A stretch of DNA of 64,000 nt from Alphaproteobacteria bacterium (GCA_016125165.1 WGMH01000003.1:558001-622000), one strand, 5' to 3'. Positions 53,097-62,387 are shown, counted from the first letter of the stretch. Numbers and translations are program-made. The notes: a model not told the origin generated them from the sequence alone.

Positions 53097-53511
53097 GTCC
53101 ACATGCCTTTGGAAACGCGCCACCCTATCGACCCAGGAGCCGATGCGCGTCTGTAGTAATGCGGATTGACAGAACAATCGCACAGCGACGGTTTTCGGTC
53201 AGCGCCATTGCAGCGCGCCGCCGACCGCAACATGGAAGACCGTCTAAGTATCTGTAAGTAATCATATATTTTCCAAGTTGCCACAAGCGGTGCGGCTTGA
53301 ATGGACGCACAGGCGGTCCATGTCCCTTTGGACCTGCCATTCAGGCCGCCAATTTTCCAGACCTCATTTCCCGACGGGTGGAAATAGCATGGCGCAGTGT
53401 CCAGCAATGAACAGAGCGACGCGTTCGGCTGCGCTGTGGCCGTTTGCGGGTTGCATCGTGCTCATGCGCGATGATAGCCCGAAAGCCGGACATCAAGCGC
53501 CAGTCGCCCTC
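53097..53511. other. Intergenic region upstream of the receiver gene
   Basis: A 415-base gap between two minus-strand genes. An AT-rich stretch (53245-53280, TAAGTAATCATATATTTTCC) is the likeliest promoter site for the receiver gene. A hairpin, GGCGGTCCA (53312-53320) with TGGACCTGCC (53329-53338), could end the serine hydrolase operon but lacks a T run. No gene is seen. Confidence 0.4.
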
Positions 53512-54657
53512 TTACAGGCATGCATACAGCGCGGCGTTGAGGCGAAGCGAGCGGGGATCGCCTTGCAAATTCATATCCATCTGATTGGGAACATATCCCA
53601 CGGAAAGACCCGCCCTGGGATCGGCAAAGCCCAGCGACCCACCCCAGCCGCTATGGCCAAACGCTTCGGCATTGGGCCCGAACCAACCCCAGGCATTGCG
53701 AACGAAGAAGCCACTCGCGGCCCATCCCAGTTCTTTGCCCATGTTGATATCCACGCCGAAGAACACCTCGCGCGTGGCGGCGGCAATGGCGCTTTTGGTC
53801 AGCAACCGCCTTCCTTCAAACGAACCATCCGTGGCAAAGGCCGCGTAGAGCCGCGCGAGACCTTCGGCATTACCCTGGCCGTTGGCAGCAGGCACCTCGG
53901 CCTCCTGCCATACCGGATCGTTGGCAACTTCGGCTTCAATCAGGGGATTGCCGAGCGTGAGCTTCAGAATCTCTGTCGGTTCGGAAAAGGTCTGTGTCTG
54001 CTCTCCTTTGGCCTTGAGCATTTCGGCTATGGGGTTCGCAGCATTTTTCTTCAAGCCAATGAAGACATCAGCTCCGATCAGACCGGCTACTTCCTCACGC
54101 AGAAACGTACCCACGGATTTGCCTGTGATGCGCCGCACAATTTCACCAGCAAGAAATCCCCAAGTGATCGCGTGATATCCCGCAGCGGTGCCCGGCTCCC
54201 AAAGGGGTTCGGCCGCAGCGATGCGTTCCACCATCGTGTTCCAATTGCACACATCCGCAATCGTGGTGGGCGCGCGCAATCCGCTCAGGCCGCCTTGATG
54301 GGAGAGTGCCTGCGCGACCGTGATCCCACCTTTGCCTGCCGCAGCGAATTCCGGCCAATATTTCGCAACCGGCGCATTGAAATCCACAAGGCCGCGCCCC
54401 GACAGAATGGCAACGCAACAGGCGGCAACACCCTTGGTGGACGAGAACATGTTCACAACAGTGTGTTGCGTCCAGGGTCTGGTCTGCGCGCCATCCGCAT
54501 GGCCGCCCCACAAATGCACAACAGGTTCTCCGTGACGGTAGGCTGAGAACGTGGCGCCCACTTCCAGGCAATCATGCGTGCCCGTGAAGTTGTCGATGAA
54601 GGCGTCTCGCACCTTCTCGAAACCCCGCGCGACAGTTCCGTGAATCTGCGCCGTCAT
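53512..54657 (-). CDS. Serine hydrolase, EstB/beta-lactamase class C fold
   Basis: 381 aa without signal peptide. SxxK is at Ser72-Lys75 (NMFSSTKGVAACC), the YxN-equivalent lies in GTAAGYHAITWGFLAGEIVRR, and HSGWGGSLGFADPRAGLSVGYVPNQM is the KTG-equivalent C-terminal block. This is the EstB/lovastatin-esterase-like group, which cleaves esters and lactones rather than beta-lactams. The ATG overlaps the stop of the AhpD-like gene (ATGA). It is the last gene of a six-gene operon. Confidence 0.88.
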   Translation of the reverse strand: MTAQIHGTVARGFEKVRDAFIDNFTGTHDCLEVGATFSAYRHGEPVVHLWGGHADGAQTRPWTQHTVVNMFSSTKGVAACCVAILSGRGLVDFNAPVAKYWPEFAAAGKGGITVAQALSHQGGLSGLRAPTTIADVCNWNTMVERIAAAEPLWEPGTAAGYHAITWGFLAGEIVRRITGKSVGTFLREEVAGLIGADVFIGLKKNAANPIAEMLKAKGEQTQTFSEPTEILKLTLGNPLIEAEVANDPVWQEAEVPAANGQGNAEGLARLYAAFATDGSFEGRRLLTKSAIAAATREVFFGVDINMGKELGWAASGFFVRNAWGWFGPNAEAFGHSGWGGSLGFADPRAGLSVGYVPNQMDMNLQGDPRSLRLNAALYACL

Positions 54658-55217
54658 GCCTTTGCTCCCGACCGCGCTGGCAAGCGCGGATATTCCCCAA
54701 CGTTGTGATCGAGTTCGACGCCAAAGCTGTTCAGCGCCATCGAAACAAGTGTGTATTGCCCAACCGTGAAAACAACATCCATCATCTGATCGCGGCTGAA
54801 TGATTTGGCAAGAAGCGCCCACGTCGCATCCGCAATGCGCGCATCGCGCCACAATTCCTCCGCTGCGCAAAGCAAAGCGTCTTCATGCGGCGACAGCCCA
54901 TTGCCCGCCATGATCGCGGCGATATCGCCATCTGTCATTCCCGCACCCTTCGCGATGCGGACGTGCTGCGCCCATTCATACTCTGCGCGACACAGATAGC
55001 CGGTGCGAAGAATCAGAATCTCGCGGTCGCGCAGCAACAGGCTGTTCTTGACGAGCACATGGCCGATCATGGGGCCCCAGCGCCTCAGCATTCCAGGATA
55101 TTGCGCCATGGTACGAAACACATTCTCGGTGTGGCCGTCCTGTGCATACGGTGCGATCAGTTCACGCTGGCGTTCGTCCATCTCGTGATCAGCCAAGGGC
55201 GGGATGCGGGGCGGCAT
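54654..55217 (-). CDS. Carboxymuconolactone decarboxylase family (AhpD-like)
   Basis: 187 aa all-helical protein. LLLRDREILILRTGYLCRAEYEWAQHVRIAKGAGMTDGDI is the family core, but the CxxC pair of AhpD is reduced to a single Cys (LCRAEYEW, with the His in AQH). Members without CxxC are often found in lactone or aromatic catabolic operons with unclear chemistry. It starts 10 bases after the esterase gene and overlaps the EstB-like gene. A peroxidase role is unlikely without the second cysteine. Confidence 0.85.
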   Translation of the reverse strand: MPPRIPPLADHEMDERQRELIAPYAQDGHTENVFRTMAQYPGMLRRWGPMIGHVLVKNSLLLRDREILILRTGYLCRAEYEWAQHVRIAKGAGMTDGDIAAIMAGNGLSPHEDALLCAAEELWRDARIADATWALLAKSFSRDQMMDVVFTVGQYTLVSMALNSFGVELDHNVGEYPRLPARSGAKA

Positions 55218-55227
55218 GGAAATCTCC

Positions 55228-56088
55228 TCAGGCGTTCACAAATTGACCGATTTCGGCGATGGCGTGGCGCGCTTCGCATAGCCACGGGAAATAGGCATGC
55301 CAGACATGAAACGCGCCCGGGCACACATCAAGCCGCGAGGCGACCCCCGCGCGGACAAGCGCATCGTGCAGGCGCACCGCATCATCATGCAGAATTTCCG
55401 CGCTGCCCGCCTGCGTGAGAATGCGCGGAAGACCTTCGAGACGCGCGTGCAGAATGTCAGGTCCCGCCATCGTGCCGCGATACATGGCGGCATAGCGGCG
55501 GAGCCGATCCACATCGAGCGTCGGATCCTGGCGTGCAAGAACCTCGGCAGCTGGCGATGAGACATCAAGATCTATCCATGGGCTCATCAGCACAGCCGCG
55601 CCTGGCGGGCGCAAACCGGCATCTCGCACCCGAAGCAACAACTGCATAGCAATATTCCCGCCGGCTGAGTCCCCCGCGACGACGATGTCTTGCGCATCCT
55701 GAAGCAGTTCGGCATAGGCCTCGAATGCATCGTTTTCGGCGGCCGGCCAAGGGTGTTCGGGCGCTAGCCGATAGTCGAGCGTAAGGGTATTGCGGCCTGT
55801 TGCGAGCGCCAGTTGGGTGGCCAAGGGGCGATGCGACGCACAGGATCCACCCACAAAAGCGCCGCCATGCAGATAAAGAAGGACCGCGCCGGGTCTCGCA
55901 TCCTGGGGCTTCAGCCATTCTGCGGGACAAATTCCGGCGCGGGTTCGCTCGACAAGGACACGGGGATCGGACCTTGCACGTGCTGAAGATGCCTCAAGCG
56001 CGGAACGCTGTTCGGCAAGCGTTATGGCGGCGGTAGACTTCTGCGCCCGAAGCCTCTGTTTCAGTTCTTCCAGAGAAACATCCGCCAT
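55228..56088 (-). CDS. Alpha/beta hydrolase, HSL/acetyl-esterase family
   Basis: 286 aa. The oxyanion motif is LYLHGGAFVGGS, the nucleophile elbow VVAGDSAGGNIA, the acid in the ILTQAGSAEILHDDAVRL region and the histidine in GAFHVWHAYFP. These are the marks of bacterial hormone-sensitive-lipase-like esterases, which cleave short- to medium-chain esters in the cytoplasm. The ATG at 56088 is chosen; a TTG at 56118 extends the frame. It lies 52 bases after the TonB receptor gene. Confidence 0.9.
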   Translation of the reverse strand: MADVSLEELKQRLRAQKSTAAITLAEQRSALEASSARARSDPRVLVERTRAGICPAEWLKPQDARPGAVLLYLHGGAFVGGSCASHRPLATQLALATGRNTLTLDYRLAPEHPWPAAENDAFEAYAELLQDAQDIVVAGDSAGGNIAMQLLLRVRDAGLRPPGAAVLMSPWIDLDVSSPAAEVLARQDPTLDVDRLRRYAAMYRGTMAGPDILHARLEGLPRILTQAGSAEILHDDAVRLHDALVRAGVASRLDVCPGAFHVWHAYFPWLCEARHAIAEIGQFVNA

Positions 56089-56140
56089 GATCCACGCAAG
56101 ATGGCGGCGGACCGGCAAGGCCCGCCGCCTTTCTTGCCCG

Positions 56141-58276
56141 TCAGAGATGGACGCCGACCGTCGCGCCGAATGTGCGCGGCGTACCGGGCCAGCCGATTGT
56201 GCCGACGATGGAAGCGCTGCGCGCTTTCTCCTGATAGTAGACCTGGTCGGTGATGTTATTCATGTAGACGCTTGTGAACCACCGGCCATCGCTACTGTCG
56301 AATTGCAGCGAAGCATTCCACAAACCGAAGCCTTCCTGAGACACGACGTTATCATTATACGGCGTGAAATAGGCGCGGCTGCGATAGTAGTAGTTCGTGC
56401 GGGCAGTGAGTGATCCCAAGCTCTCCAGATCGAAAGTATAGGCTGCGGATACATTGGCCGTGAACTTCGGCGCACGCACGAGCTGGTTGCCCTTCAGGTT
56501 CTGGTATCCCAGAAGCGGATGGTCCGGATCAATGGTGATGAACTCGCCATATTCCGGATCCAGAAGGCTGACATTGGCCCCAAGGGTGAGCGCATCGGTC
56601 GGCTTGATCTGCGTCTCGATTTCCAGGCCCTTGATGGTCGCCTGCGCCGCGTTCTCGATGGTAACGATGTTTACGGCATCGTACTTGTTCACCTGAAGGT
56701 CGCTGTAATCATAATAGAATGCGCTGACGTTGAAGATCGCCCTGCCATCCCATAGCGTGGTTTTCACGCCACCTTCATAGCTCCAGACAAACTCCGGATT
56801 GAAACTCTGCGGCGTCTGGATGGCTGTGGAATTGAAACCGCCAGACTTGAAGCCCTTCGTGGCCGACGCATAGAGCATCACATCGTCATCGACGTTATAT
56901 TGCACGCCGAATTTCGGTGTGACCGCACTCCAGCTTTTCTTTCCCGCAAACGAAGCGAACGGTGTGCCAAACGTCTGCATGGTCACCGCGGTCTTTTTGT
57001 GCTCGTCACTGTAACGCAGGCCGGCGGTGAAGCTGAGCTGGTCGGTGAGGTGATAGGTCGCTTCGCCATAGACCGCATAGGCATTTGTCGTGTTCGTGGA
57101 AACCGGATTGAGGTTCACCGCAAACAAGGGCAGGAACAGATTGTAGTTCGAGTTCGCATCTTCGTTGAAATAGTATGCGCCCAAGATCCAGTCCAGTGCC
57201 CCGCCCGTTTTCGACGCCAACTGGAATTCCTGACTGAAGGTGTCCGATCCCTGCGTATCGGGCTCGTGCGTGAACCAGTTGGACTCCGTCCCGTCCAGAT
57301 CGAGGATCAGCTTGAAGCTGCTATGGCGAAATGCCGTCAGCGAAGTGAAATCGGCGAAACCAGCATTCCACGACAGCTTGCCGCTGTAGCCATATTGATT
57401 GTTATTGACGGTGTTACGCAGGTTTTCATTGACCTTGTAAGGGTCATTCGTAACCGTTCCGCCAAAGAACAAGGCCGGCGCATCGGTGCTGAGAACACGA
57501 ACTGCGGACGCAGGCGCGCCCTTGTCGTCCGAGAAATCGGCACTCAGCTGAAGCGAAACAGCGTCGCTGATGTGCACCAGTACGCTTCCACGGCCGGCCC
57601 AGGTATCCTGCGGGTCGACTGTGCCACCGAGAAACACGTTCTTCACATAGCCATCACGGGAATGGCGGATCAGACTGACGCGCGCATCCATTGCGTCATT
57701 GATCGCGCCATTGGCAGCGATGCGAACGCGAAAGTCGTCGTAGTTTCCATAGAGCACATCCGCATCGAGCGATGGCGTGCTATCTGGCTGATTGGTAACA
57801 ATGTTGACGACACCGCCTGTAGCGTTTCGGCCATAGAGCGTACCGAGAGGCCCCTTCACCACTTCCACACGCTGCACGTCATAGATGTCCTGAAGGCTCG
57901 TGGACAGGCGCGGCAGATAGATGCCGTCAATCATGAAGGCGACAGACGGGTCGGCGGCGATGGACGAGATGTCCGTGCCGATGCCACGGATGTAGGCTTC
58001 GCCCTGAATGACATTGGTGCTCATGACAAAACTTGGTACCTGCAGCTGCAGATCGCTGCTGGTATTGACTTGCGCGGCATTGAGCGCATCGCCGCTAAGC
58101 GCCGTGATCGCTAGCGGTGTCTGTTGAAGCGACGTTTCGCGCTTCGAAGCCGTAACAGTGACAACCTCAACGCCGTCAGCGTATGCCGATGTCGCCATCA
58201 CCGCTGCGATCGCACCAGCCGCCGCCCCGGCAAGCCAACGAGACCGGCGCAATGCCGGACTGATATTCGTGTGCAT
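56141..58276 (-). CDS. TonB-dependent outer-membrane receptor
   Basis: 711 aa. A signal peptide (RWLAGAAAGAIAAVMATSAYA) leads to VEVVTVTASKRETSLQQTPLAITALSG, plug blocks GEAYIRGIGTD and VEVVKGPLGTLYGRNATGGVVNIVT, and a barrel ending FGATVGVHL. The form is that of the FecA-like/IroN-type receptors abundant in sphingomonads and Caulobacterales, many of which take up carbohydrates, terpenes or aromatics. It lies 12 bases after an alpha/beta hydrolase gene, inside the same operon, so the ligand is probably an ester or lactone; this is inference. Confidence 0.93.
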   Translation of the reverse strand: MHTNISPALRRSRWLAGAAAGAIAAVMATSAYADGVEVVTVTASKRETSLQQTPLAITALSGDALNAAQVNTSSDLQLQVPSFVMSTNVIQGEAYIRGIGTDISSIAADPSVAFMIDGIYLPRLSTSLQDIYDVQRVEVVKGPLGTLYGRNATGGVVNIVTNQPDSTPSLDADVLYGNYDDFRVRIAANGAINDAMDARVSLIRHSRDGYVKNVFLGGTVDPQDTWAGRGSVLVHISDAVSLQLSADFSDDKGAPASAVRVLSTDAPALFFGGTVTNDPYKVNENLRNTVNNNQYGYSGKLSWNAGFADFTSLTAFRHSSFKLILDLDGTESNWFTHEPDTQGSDTFSQEFQLASKTGGALDWILGAYYFNEDANSNYNLFLPLFAVNLNPVSTNTTNAYAVYGEATYHLTDQLSFTAGLRYSDEHKKTAVTMQTFGTPFASFAGKKSWSAVTPKFGVQYNVDDDVMLYASATKGFKSGGFNSTAIQTPQSFNPEFVWSYEGGVKTTLWDGRAIFNVSAFYYDYSDLQVNKYDAVNIVTIENAAQATIKGLEIETQIKPTDALTLGANVSLLDPEYGEFITIDPDHPLLGYQNLKGNQLVRAPKFTANVSAAYTFDLESLGSLTARTNYYYRSRAYFTPYNDNVVSQEGFGLWNASLQFDSSDGRWFTSVYMNNITDQVYYQEKARSASIVGTIGWPGTPRTFGATVGVHL

Positions 58277-58288
58277 AGGCTCTCTCCC

Positions 58289-59101
58289 CTAGCCGGCTTT
58301 TCTTTGCTGCCGGCTGTCTTCTTTGTGCAGAAAATCCCGAATCTGCATCGCGGCCTTTTCCGGCGCATCGATGTCGACCAAATGCCCCGCGCCATCGATC
58401 AGGCCCGTTTTGACGGGACCGCTCAGGCGTGAAGCAAATTCCTTCGCGTAAGCAGGCGATGTGATGCGGTCTTCGCTGCCCCAGAGCAGGAACACCGGCT
58501 GACGCACGCGATGCAGACGTTTGATGAGACCAATCTCGCACATCGGCCACAGCAAGCGGCCGGACGCAGCTGCCACGCGCGACACCATGATGTTCCACTC
58601 GACGGCATCCTCGCCTTCAGGAACAGCCTGCAAGGCTGCAAGCGCCTCGGTGTCTGCGCACATGAGGGCCGCCATATCGGCGGATTTGCGCGCCCAGATA
58701 TGCGGAATGGGCAATGAATCGAGATGGAGGCCCAATGGCGCCATGAGTGCCAAACGTCCAATGGAGCCGGGCGACAGAGCCGCAACTTCCAGCGCCAGCA
58801 TGGCGCCGACGGACGAGCCTACGAAGTCTGCGCCGGAAAGCTCCGCCGCCTCGATCAGATCGAGCGTGGCGGTGAGCCAATCCTGCAGCGTATCGAGATG
58901 ATCGTAATCCGTGGAGCCGGGAAAGCCTGGCAGCGACGGTGCAACGACATGGAAGTCTTTCGACAGCTCTTCCAAGAACGGCGACCACACCGGCGCACCG
59001 GCGAGACCGGGCAGATAACCGAGCGTGGGGCCGCGCCCCTTCTCCCAGACGCGCGCCTTGTGACCATTCACATCGACAATGCGTGTCTCGAGCCCGCTCA
59101 T
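58289..59101 (-). CDS. Alpha/beta hydrolase
   Basis: 270 aa. Cap-type alpha/beta fold: LGYLPGLAGAPVWSPFLEEL for the oxyanion strand, GADFVGSSVGAMLALEVAAL for the nucleophile elbow (G-S-S-V-G), LLWGSEDRIT for the acid and IDGAGHLVDIDAP for the histidine. It resembles C-C bond hydrolases and lactonases of ring-cleavage pathways. The ATG overlaps the LLM gene's stop (ATGA), so the two products are made together; a monooxygenase followed by a lactonase or ester hydrolase is a usual pairing. Confidence 0.9.
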   Translation of the reverse strand: MSGLETRIVDVNGHKARVWEKGRGPTLGYLPGLAGAPVWSPFLEELSKDFHVVAPSLPGFPGSTDYDHLDTLQDWLTATLDLIEAAELSGADFVGSSVGAMLALEVAALSPGSIGRLALMAPLGLHLDSLPIPHIWARKSADMAALMCADTEALAALQAVPEGEDAVEWNIMVSRVAAASGRLLWPMCEIGLIKRLHRVRQPVFLLWGSEDRITSPAYAKEFASRLSGPVKTGLIDGAGHLVDIDAPEKAAMQIRDFLHKEDSRQQRKAG

Positions 59102-60369
59102 GACGCCACCTTCACTTCGGCGCGCGGATATTGACGGCCTGCCTGCTGAAGCGGCTTGGGCCACCAATGATTTTCCCACTTGTCTTCAAACAGGTCCTTG
59201 AGTTGCGGAGCGACTTTCTTGGCGAAAAGCTCGGTGTTGTACATGGCGAGCTGCTTGTCCATGTTACCGAAGTGCAGCAGCACCATGAAATTGCCCACAT
59301 TCAGTTCCGTGGCGCATTTGCGCAGCTGATCGGCAACCTCATCAGGGCTGCCCACTACGAGGTAGCCCTTGTCCACAAAACCTTCCATGTCGCGCTTCAC
59401 GCGCGAAAGCACACCCGCATAGCGGTCTTGCGCAGCGCTGGCGGCAGCGGCGACCTGCGAGCCAAGATTGGCGCGAATGGAGTTTTCTGACAGATAGCCC
59501 GGCGGTCCCGTGAAACGCGGATCCACGTGCAGGCAGCGATTGTAGAAATATTCCGCAGGCTCGCGATACAGATCAATCGCTTCCTGCTTGGAATTGGCGA
59601 CGCCTACGAACTGCAGGAAGCCTGCACGGAACGGGTTGGGCTCCTCGCCCAGTTCGCGGACCTTGTTCCAGTAGCCGTCCATCGTGCGCAGGGCGAGCTT
59701 GTAGCCGTAGTACGACAGATAGCAGTAGAGATAGTTGCTCTTTACGGCCCATTCCCATGTTTCAATGGAACCGCCGCCAGGGATCCAGACGGGCGGATGC
59801 GGGCGCTGAATGGGCCGCTGCCAGACGTTGACGTCACGCATCTTGTTGAAGCGTCCGTTCCAGTCGAACGGCTTGTCCGCCTGCCAGGCCTTCATGATGA
59901 GGTCGTGCGCCTCGTGATAACGGTCGCGCACCATCGAAGGGTTCTGGGAATAGGCGTAGCAGGTGTCCATCGGGCTGCCGACGGGAAAGCCCGCAATCAC
60001 TCGCCCACCAGAGATGATGTCCAGCATCGCCATTTCTTCGGCGACCCGCGTGGGCGGATTATAGAGCGCCAGCGAATTGCCCATCAGGCACAGAGCCGCG
60101 TCGCGGGTGCGCCGCGCCATGGTGGCAGCGATCAGATTCGGTGACGGCATCATGCCGTAGGCGTTAGAATGATGCTCGTTGACACAGACACCATCAAAGC
60201 CGCATTCCGCGGCGAATTCCATCTCATCCAGAAAGTCGTTGTACATGCGGTGGGCTTCGGCGGGATCGAACAAATCCCGGTCCACATCGACCCACACGCT
60301 AGGGTGCTTGGACGCAAAGTCGTCCGGCAACTTGGTGTAGGGCATGAGGTGAAACCACAGCAGTTTCAT
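59098..60369 (-). CDS. LLM-class flavin-dependent oxidoreductase
   Basis: 423 aa bacterial-luciferase-like TIM barrel. FDGVCVNEHHSNAYGMMPSPNLIAA is the flavin/substrate block, LDIISGGRVIAGFPVGSPMD the mid-barrel signature and HPPVWIPGGGS the phosphate-binding strand. LLM enzymes use FMNH2 from a separate reductase to hydroxylate substrates or insert oxygen next to ketones. No flavin reductase is adjacent. It is the first gene of a six-gene operon; a TetR gene lies about 270 bases upstream. The ATG at 60369 is the only good start. Confidence 0.92.
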   Translation of the reverse strand: MKLLWFHLMPYTKLPDDFASKHPSVWVDVDRDLFDPAEAHRMYNDFLDEMEFAAECGFDGVCVNEHHSNAYGMMPSPNLIAATMARRTRDAALCLMGNSLALYNPPTRVAEEMAMLDIISGGRVIAGFPVGSPMDTCYAYSQNPSMVRDRYHEAHDLIMKAWQADKPFDWNGRFNKMRDVNVWQRPIQRPHPPVWIPGGGSIETWEWAVKSNYLYCYLSYYGYKLALRTMDGYWNKVRELGEEPNPFRAGFLQFVGVANSKQEAIDLYREPAEYFYNRCLHVDPRFTGPPGYLSENSIRANLGSQVAAAASAAQDRYAGVLSRVKRDMEGFVDKGYLVVGSPDEVADQLRKCATELNVGNFMVLLHFGNMDKQLAMYNTELFAKKVAPQLKDLFEDKWENHWWPKPLQQAGRQYPRAEVKVAS

Positions 60370-60419
60370 AAGGCGCGCTCCCCGGTATCTGTCTTGTTGG
60401 GGCGACGCTAAGCAGCAAT

Positions 60420-60449
60420 TTGAAAAATGTCAATGACTGGCACTTTTTG
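60420..60449. promoter_or_regulatory. AT-rich operator/promoter candidate before the LLM operon
   Basis: An imperfect dyad, AAAATGTCA with TGGCACTTTT, lies 55-80 bases before the LLM ATG inside an AT-rich stretch. It could be the operator of the TetR encoded at 60636-61319. The same stretch contains TTGAAAAATGTCAA (60420-60433), which fits the minimal FNR core but not the full consensus. Confidence 0.35.
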
Positions 60450-60635
60450 ATGTGCTGCGGGTATCCTTGGCAATGGATGCACAACCAATAGGCGTTATTG
60501 CGCCGCAAAAATGAAAAATCGCCAGATTTTCCGGGAACTAAGCGAAAAATTATTGTTCTTTTAGAAAATTGTAAATAGACCACAGGCATGATCATGTCCC
60601 GGAATCACCGGCACGACGCCCCTTACCAATTTCGA

Positions 60636-61319
60636 CTATTGGCCGTTACGGCCCGCGCGCGCGCTTACCATCTGCGACTTGCGAATGGCGACGAAAACGG
60701 CCGCGATATCTTCCCGGAGGGACCCCTTGCCGCGCGTCTCGACCCAGCGGGAAACCGCCCGGCGGACGCCACCCACGATCATGACCGCTACAAGACTGGC
60801 ATCGGGCTTCGCCGCGTCCATGCCGCCGGCTACGAACGCCGACGCGATGCGTGTTTCCGTGTCGAGGTCGAGCGTCAGCGAACGGCCGGCCAGTTCCGCC
60901 TCTGCCGCCATGCGAAACAAGCGCTGCCGCGCCTTTGCATCCTGTTCGAATTCCAGCGCCATGAAATCGTAAAGCGCTTCGAGTTCATCCAGCAATTGCT
61001 CTGGCGAAAGCGCGCGCGAAAGAAGGTCGCGCAGCCGCGCCATGTTGCGGAAGTTTTCATAGAGCGCCAGATCGCGCTTGGATTCGAAATAGCGGAAAAA
61101 GGTACGCAGCGAAATTCCGGCCTTTTCGCAAATCTCATCCAGCGTGGTTGCCTGATAACCCTTGGTGAGAAACAGATCGTCGGCCGCATCCAGAAGCGCA
61201 CGGCGGGTGCGATCCTTGTTTTGCGAACGGCGCGAGCCGGGCTTTTGCGTTTCTTCACCGACAGACGGCGCACCGCCAGCCGCAAAGACAAACCGGGAAG
61301 GAATATGCGAGCCGCTCAA
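60636..61319 (-). CDS. TetR family regulator
   Basis: 227 aa from a TTG start with AAGGGGA six bases before it; no ATG occurs before the HTH. The HTH reads RRALLDAADDLFLTKGYQATTLDEICEKAGISLRTFFRYFESK (about 38-85), followed by a helical domain with RLFRMAAEAELAGRSLTLD. The upstream 35 residues are basic and disordered. It lies upstream of, and in the same direction as, the LLM operon, separated by a 266-base AT-rich gap, and is divergent from a second TetR. Confidence 0.87.
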   Translation of the reverse strand: MSGSHIPSRFVFAAGGAPSVGEETQKPGSRRSQNKDRTRRALLDAADDLFLTKGYQATTLDEICEKAGISLRTFFRYFESKRDLALYENFRNMARLRDLLSRALSPEQLLDELEALYDFMALEFEQDAKARQRLFRMAAEAELAGRSLTLDLDTETRIASAFVAGGMDAAKPDASLVAVMIVGGVRRAVSRWVETRGKGSLREDIAAVFVAIRKSQMVSARAGRNGQ

Positions 61320-61378
61320 TCAGGTCCCCTTGAGACGCCCAGATCCATACATATGCCGAAGCACACAGGAATTTGCCG

Positions 61379-62044
61379 ATGAAGGCTGGCGAAGTCAAAA
61401 AACAGGTCGTTCAGGAACCCCCACCAGCGGCGGAGAGAGTAGAGAAGTCCGCCGATTCCCGCCGCCGCAAGATCGCCTCCGCACTGGGGCGCTGCATTCG
61501 GACCAAGGGCTTTTCGGCGACAACGCTAACCGACATCGCCATTGCGGCGGAAATGTCACCCAACCTGCTGCGCTACTATTTCGAAACGAAGGAAGAAATC
61601 CTCGAATATTACTACCGGCTGATGAGTGACCGGCTGATGGCGAGCATCCTGAAGATCGAGCGCGCGACGCCGGAACAATGGCTGGCAGAGTTCTGTGCAT
61701 TTTCCATCGGCTCCGGTACGGATCGCGCGGCGCTTTCGCTACTCATCGAAACATTCGCCGTGGCCATGCACCATGAGGGTTTGAACAAGTTGAAAGCCCG
61801 CTACGACAATTTTATGGCGCGCATCTATCGCGAGTTCTTCCAATGGGCAGGGACCGCCAACGGCATGGCCGCGCACGATGCTGCGCAGTTGGCCCGAACC
61901 ATCGAACTGGGGATCAAGCTTGGCGCCGTGTTCCAGAAAGACTTCAATGCCAGGCAGGCCGAAAGCGTGTTTCTGGCCGAGATGCGCAGGCTCGCAGGGC
62001 TTGCACCCGTTCGCCGCACAAACCGGCAACCCTTTGGCGTCTAG
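61379..62044 (+). CDS. TetR family regulator
   Basis: 221 aa. The HTH is RRRKIASALGRCIRTKGFSATTLTDIAIAAEMSPNLLRYYFETKEEIL; the C-terminal domain is all-helical, with LLIETFAVAMHHEGLNKLKARYDNF. It is unlike the neighbouring TetR outside the HTH, so the pair is not a simple duplication. AGGA lies nine bases before the ATG at 61379; a TTG at 61373 is the frame limit. It is divergent from the other TetR with a 59-base gap, so the two probably share a control region. Confidence 0.87.
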   Translation: MKAGEVKKQVVQEPPPAAERVEKSADSRRRKIASALGRCIRTKGFSATTLTDIAIAAEMSPNLLRYYFETKEEILEYYYRLMSDRLMASILKIERATPEQWLAEFCAFSIGSGTDRAALSLLIETFAVAMHHEGLNKLKARYDNFMARIYREFFQWAGTANGMAAHDAAQLARTIELGIKLGAVFQKDFNARQAESVFLAEMRRLAGLAPVRRTNRQPFGV

Positions 62045-62139
62045 CCTTGCTTCGGGGTATTAGCGGCCACGACAGCAATACGAATATGAGTTGCGAGCGT
62101 TTGCGAGCAGCTCGTCCACCTGTTGCCCAGCTGGCGCAA

Positions 62140-62216
62140 TGGTACAGTTGGGTGGGCTCGAACCACCGACCTCCGGATCCACAATCCGGCGCTCTAACCA
62201 ACTGAGCTACAACTGC
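62140..62216 (-). tRNA. tRNA-His (anticodon GTG)
   Basis: The 77-base cloverleaf includes an encoded CCA. The acceptor GCAGTTG pairs with CAACTGT (one G-U pair). D arm GCTC/GAGC; anticodon stem CCGGA/TCCGG with loop TTGTGGA, so GTG at 34-36; T arm GGTGG/CCACC with loop TTCGAGC. The discriminator is A73 and base -1 is T, so there is no encoded G-1, as in the atypical tRNA-His known from many alphaproteobacteria. It lies between the TetR and asmA genes. Confidence 0.95.
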
Positions 62217-62387
62217 ACAGGTGCGAAATGCACGCTCCAATCACGGCCAAACATAGCCGCGAGAGGGCCGGAAACTAAGTGCGGGGCCCCCCGATTGCAA
62301 GGCATTTGGCGGGATTTTCGGGCGGACTGTTGAGCCTGCCGCCATCGGGCTTCTAAGCTCGGCAAGGAACCGTACGGAGCCTTGGAA

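Noticed and set aside
53278..54546. Plus-strand open frame of 422 aa over the EstB-like gene
   Set aside because: Antisense to a complete serine hydrolase with intact SxxK; no features of its own.
60420..60433. FNR-like core TTGAAAAATGTCAA before the LLM gene
   Set aside because: It fits only TTGA-N6-TCAA, about one such match is expected by chance in the window, and the downstream genes have no oxygen-response logic.
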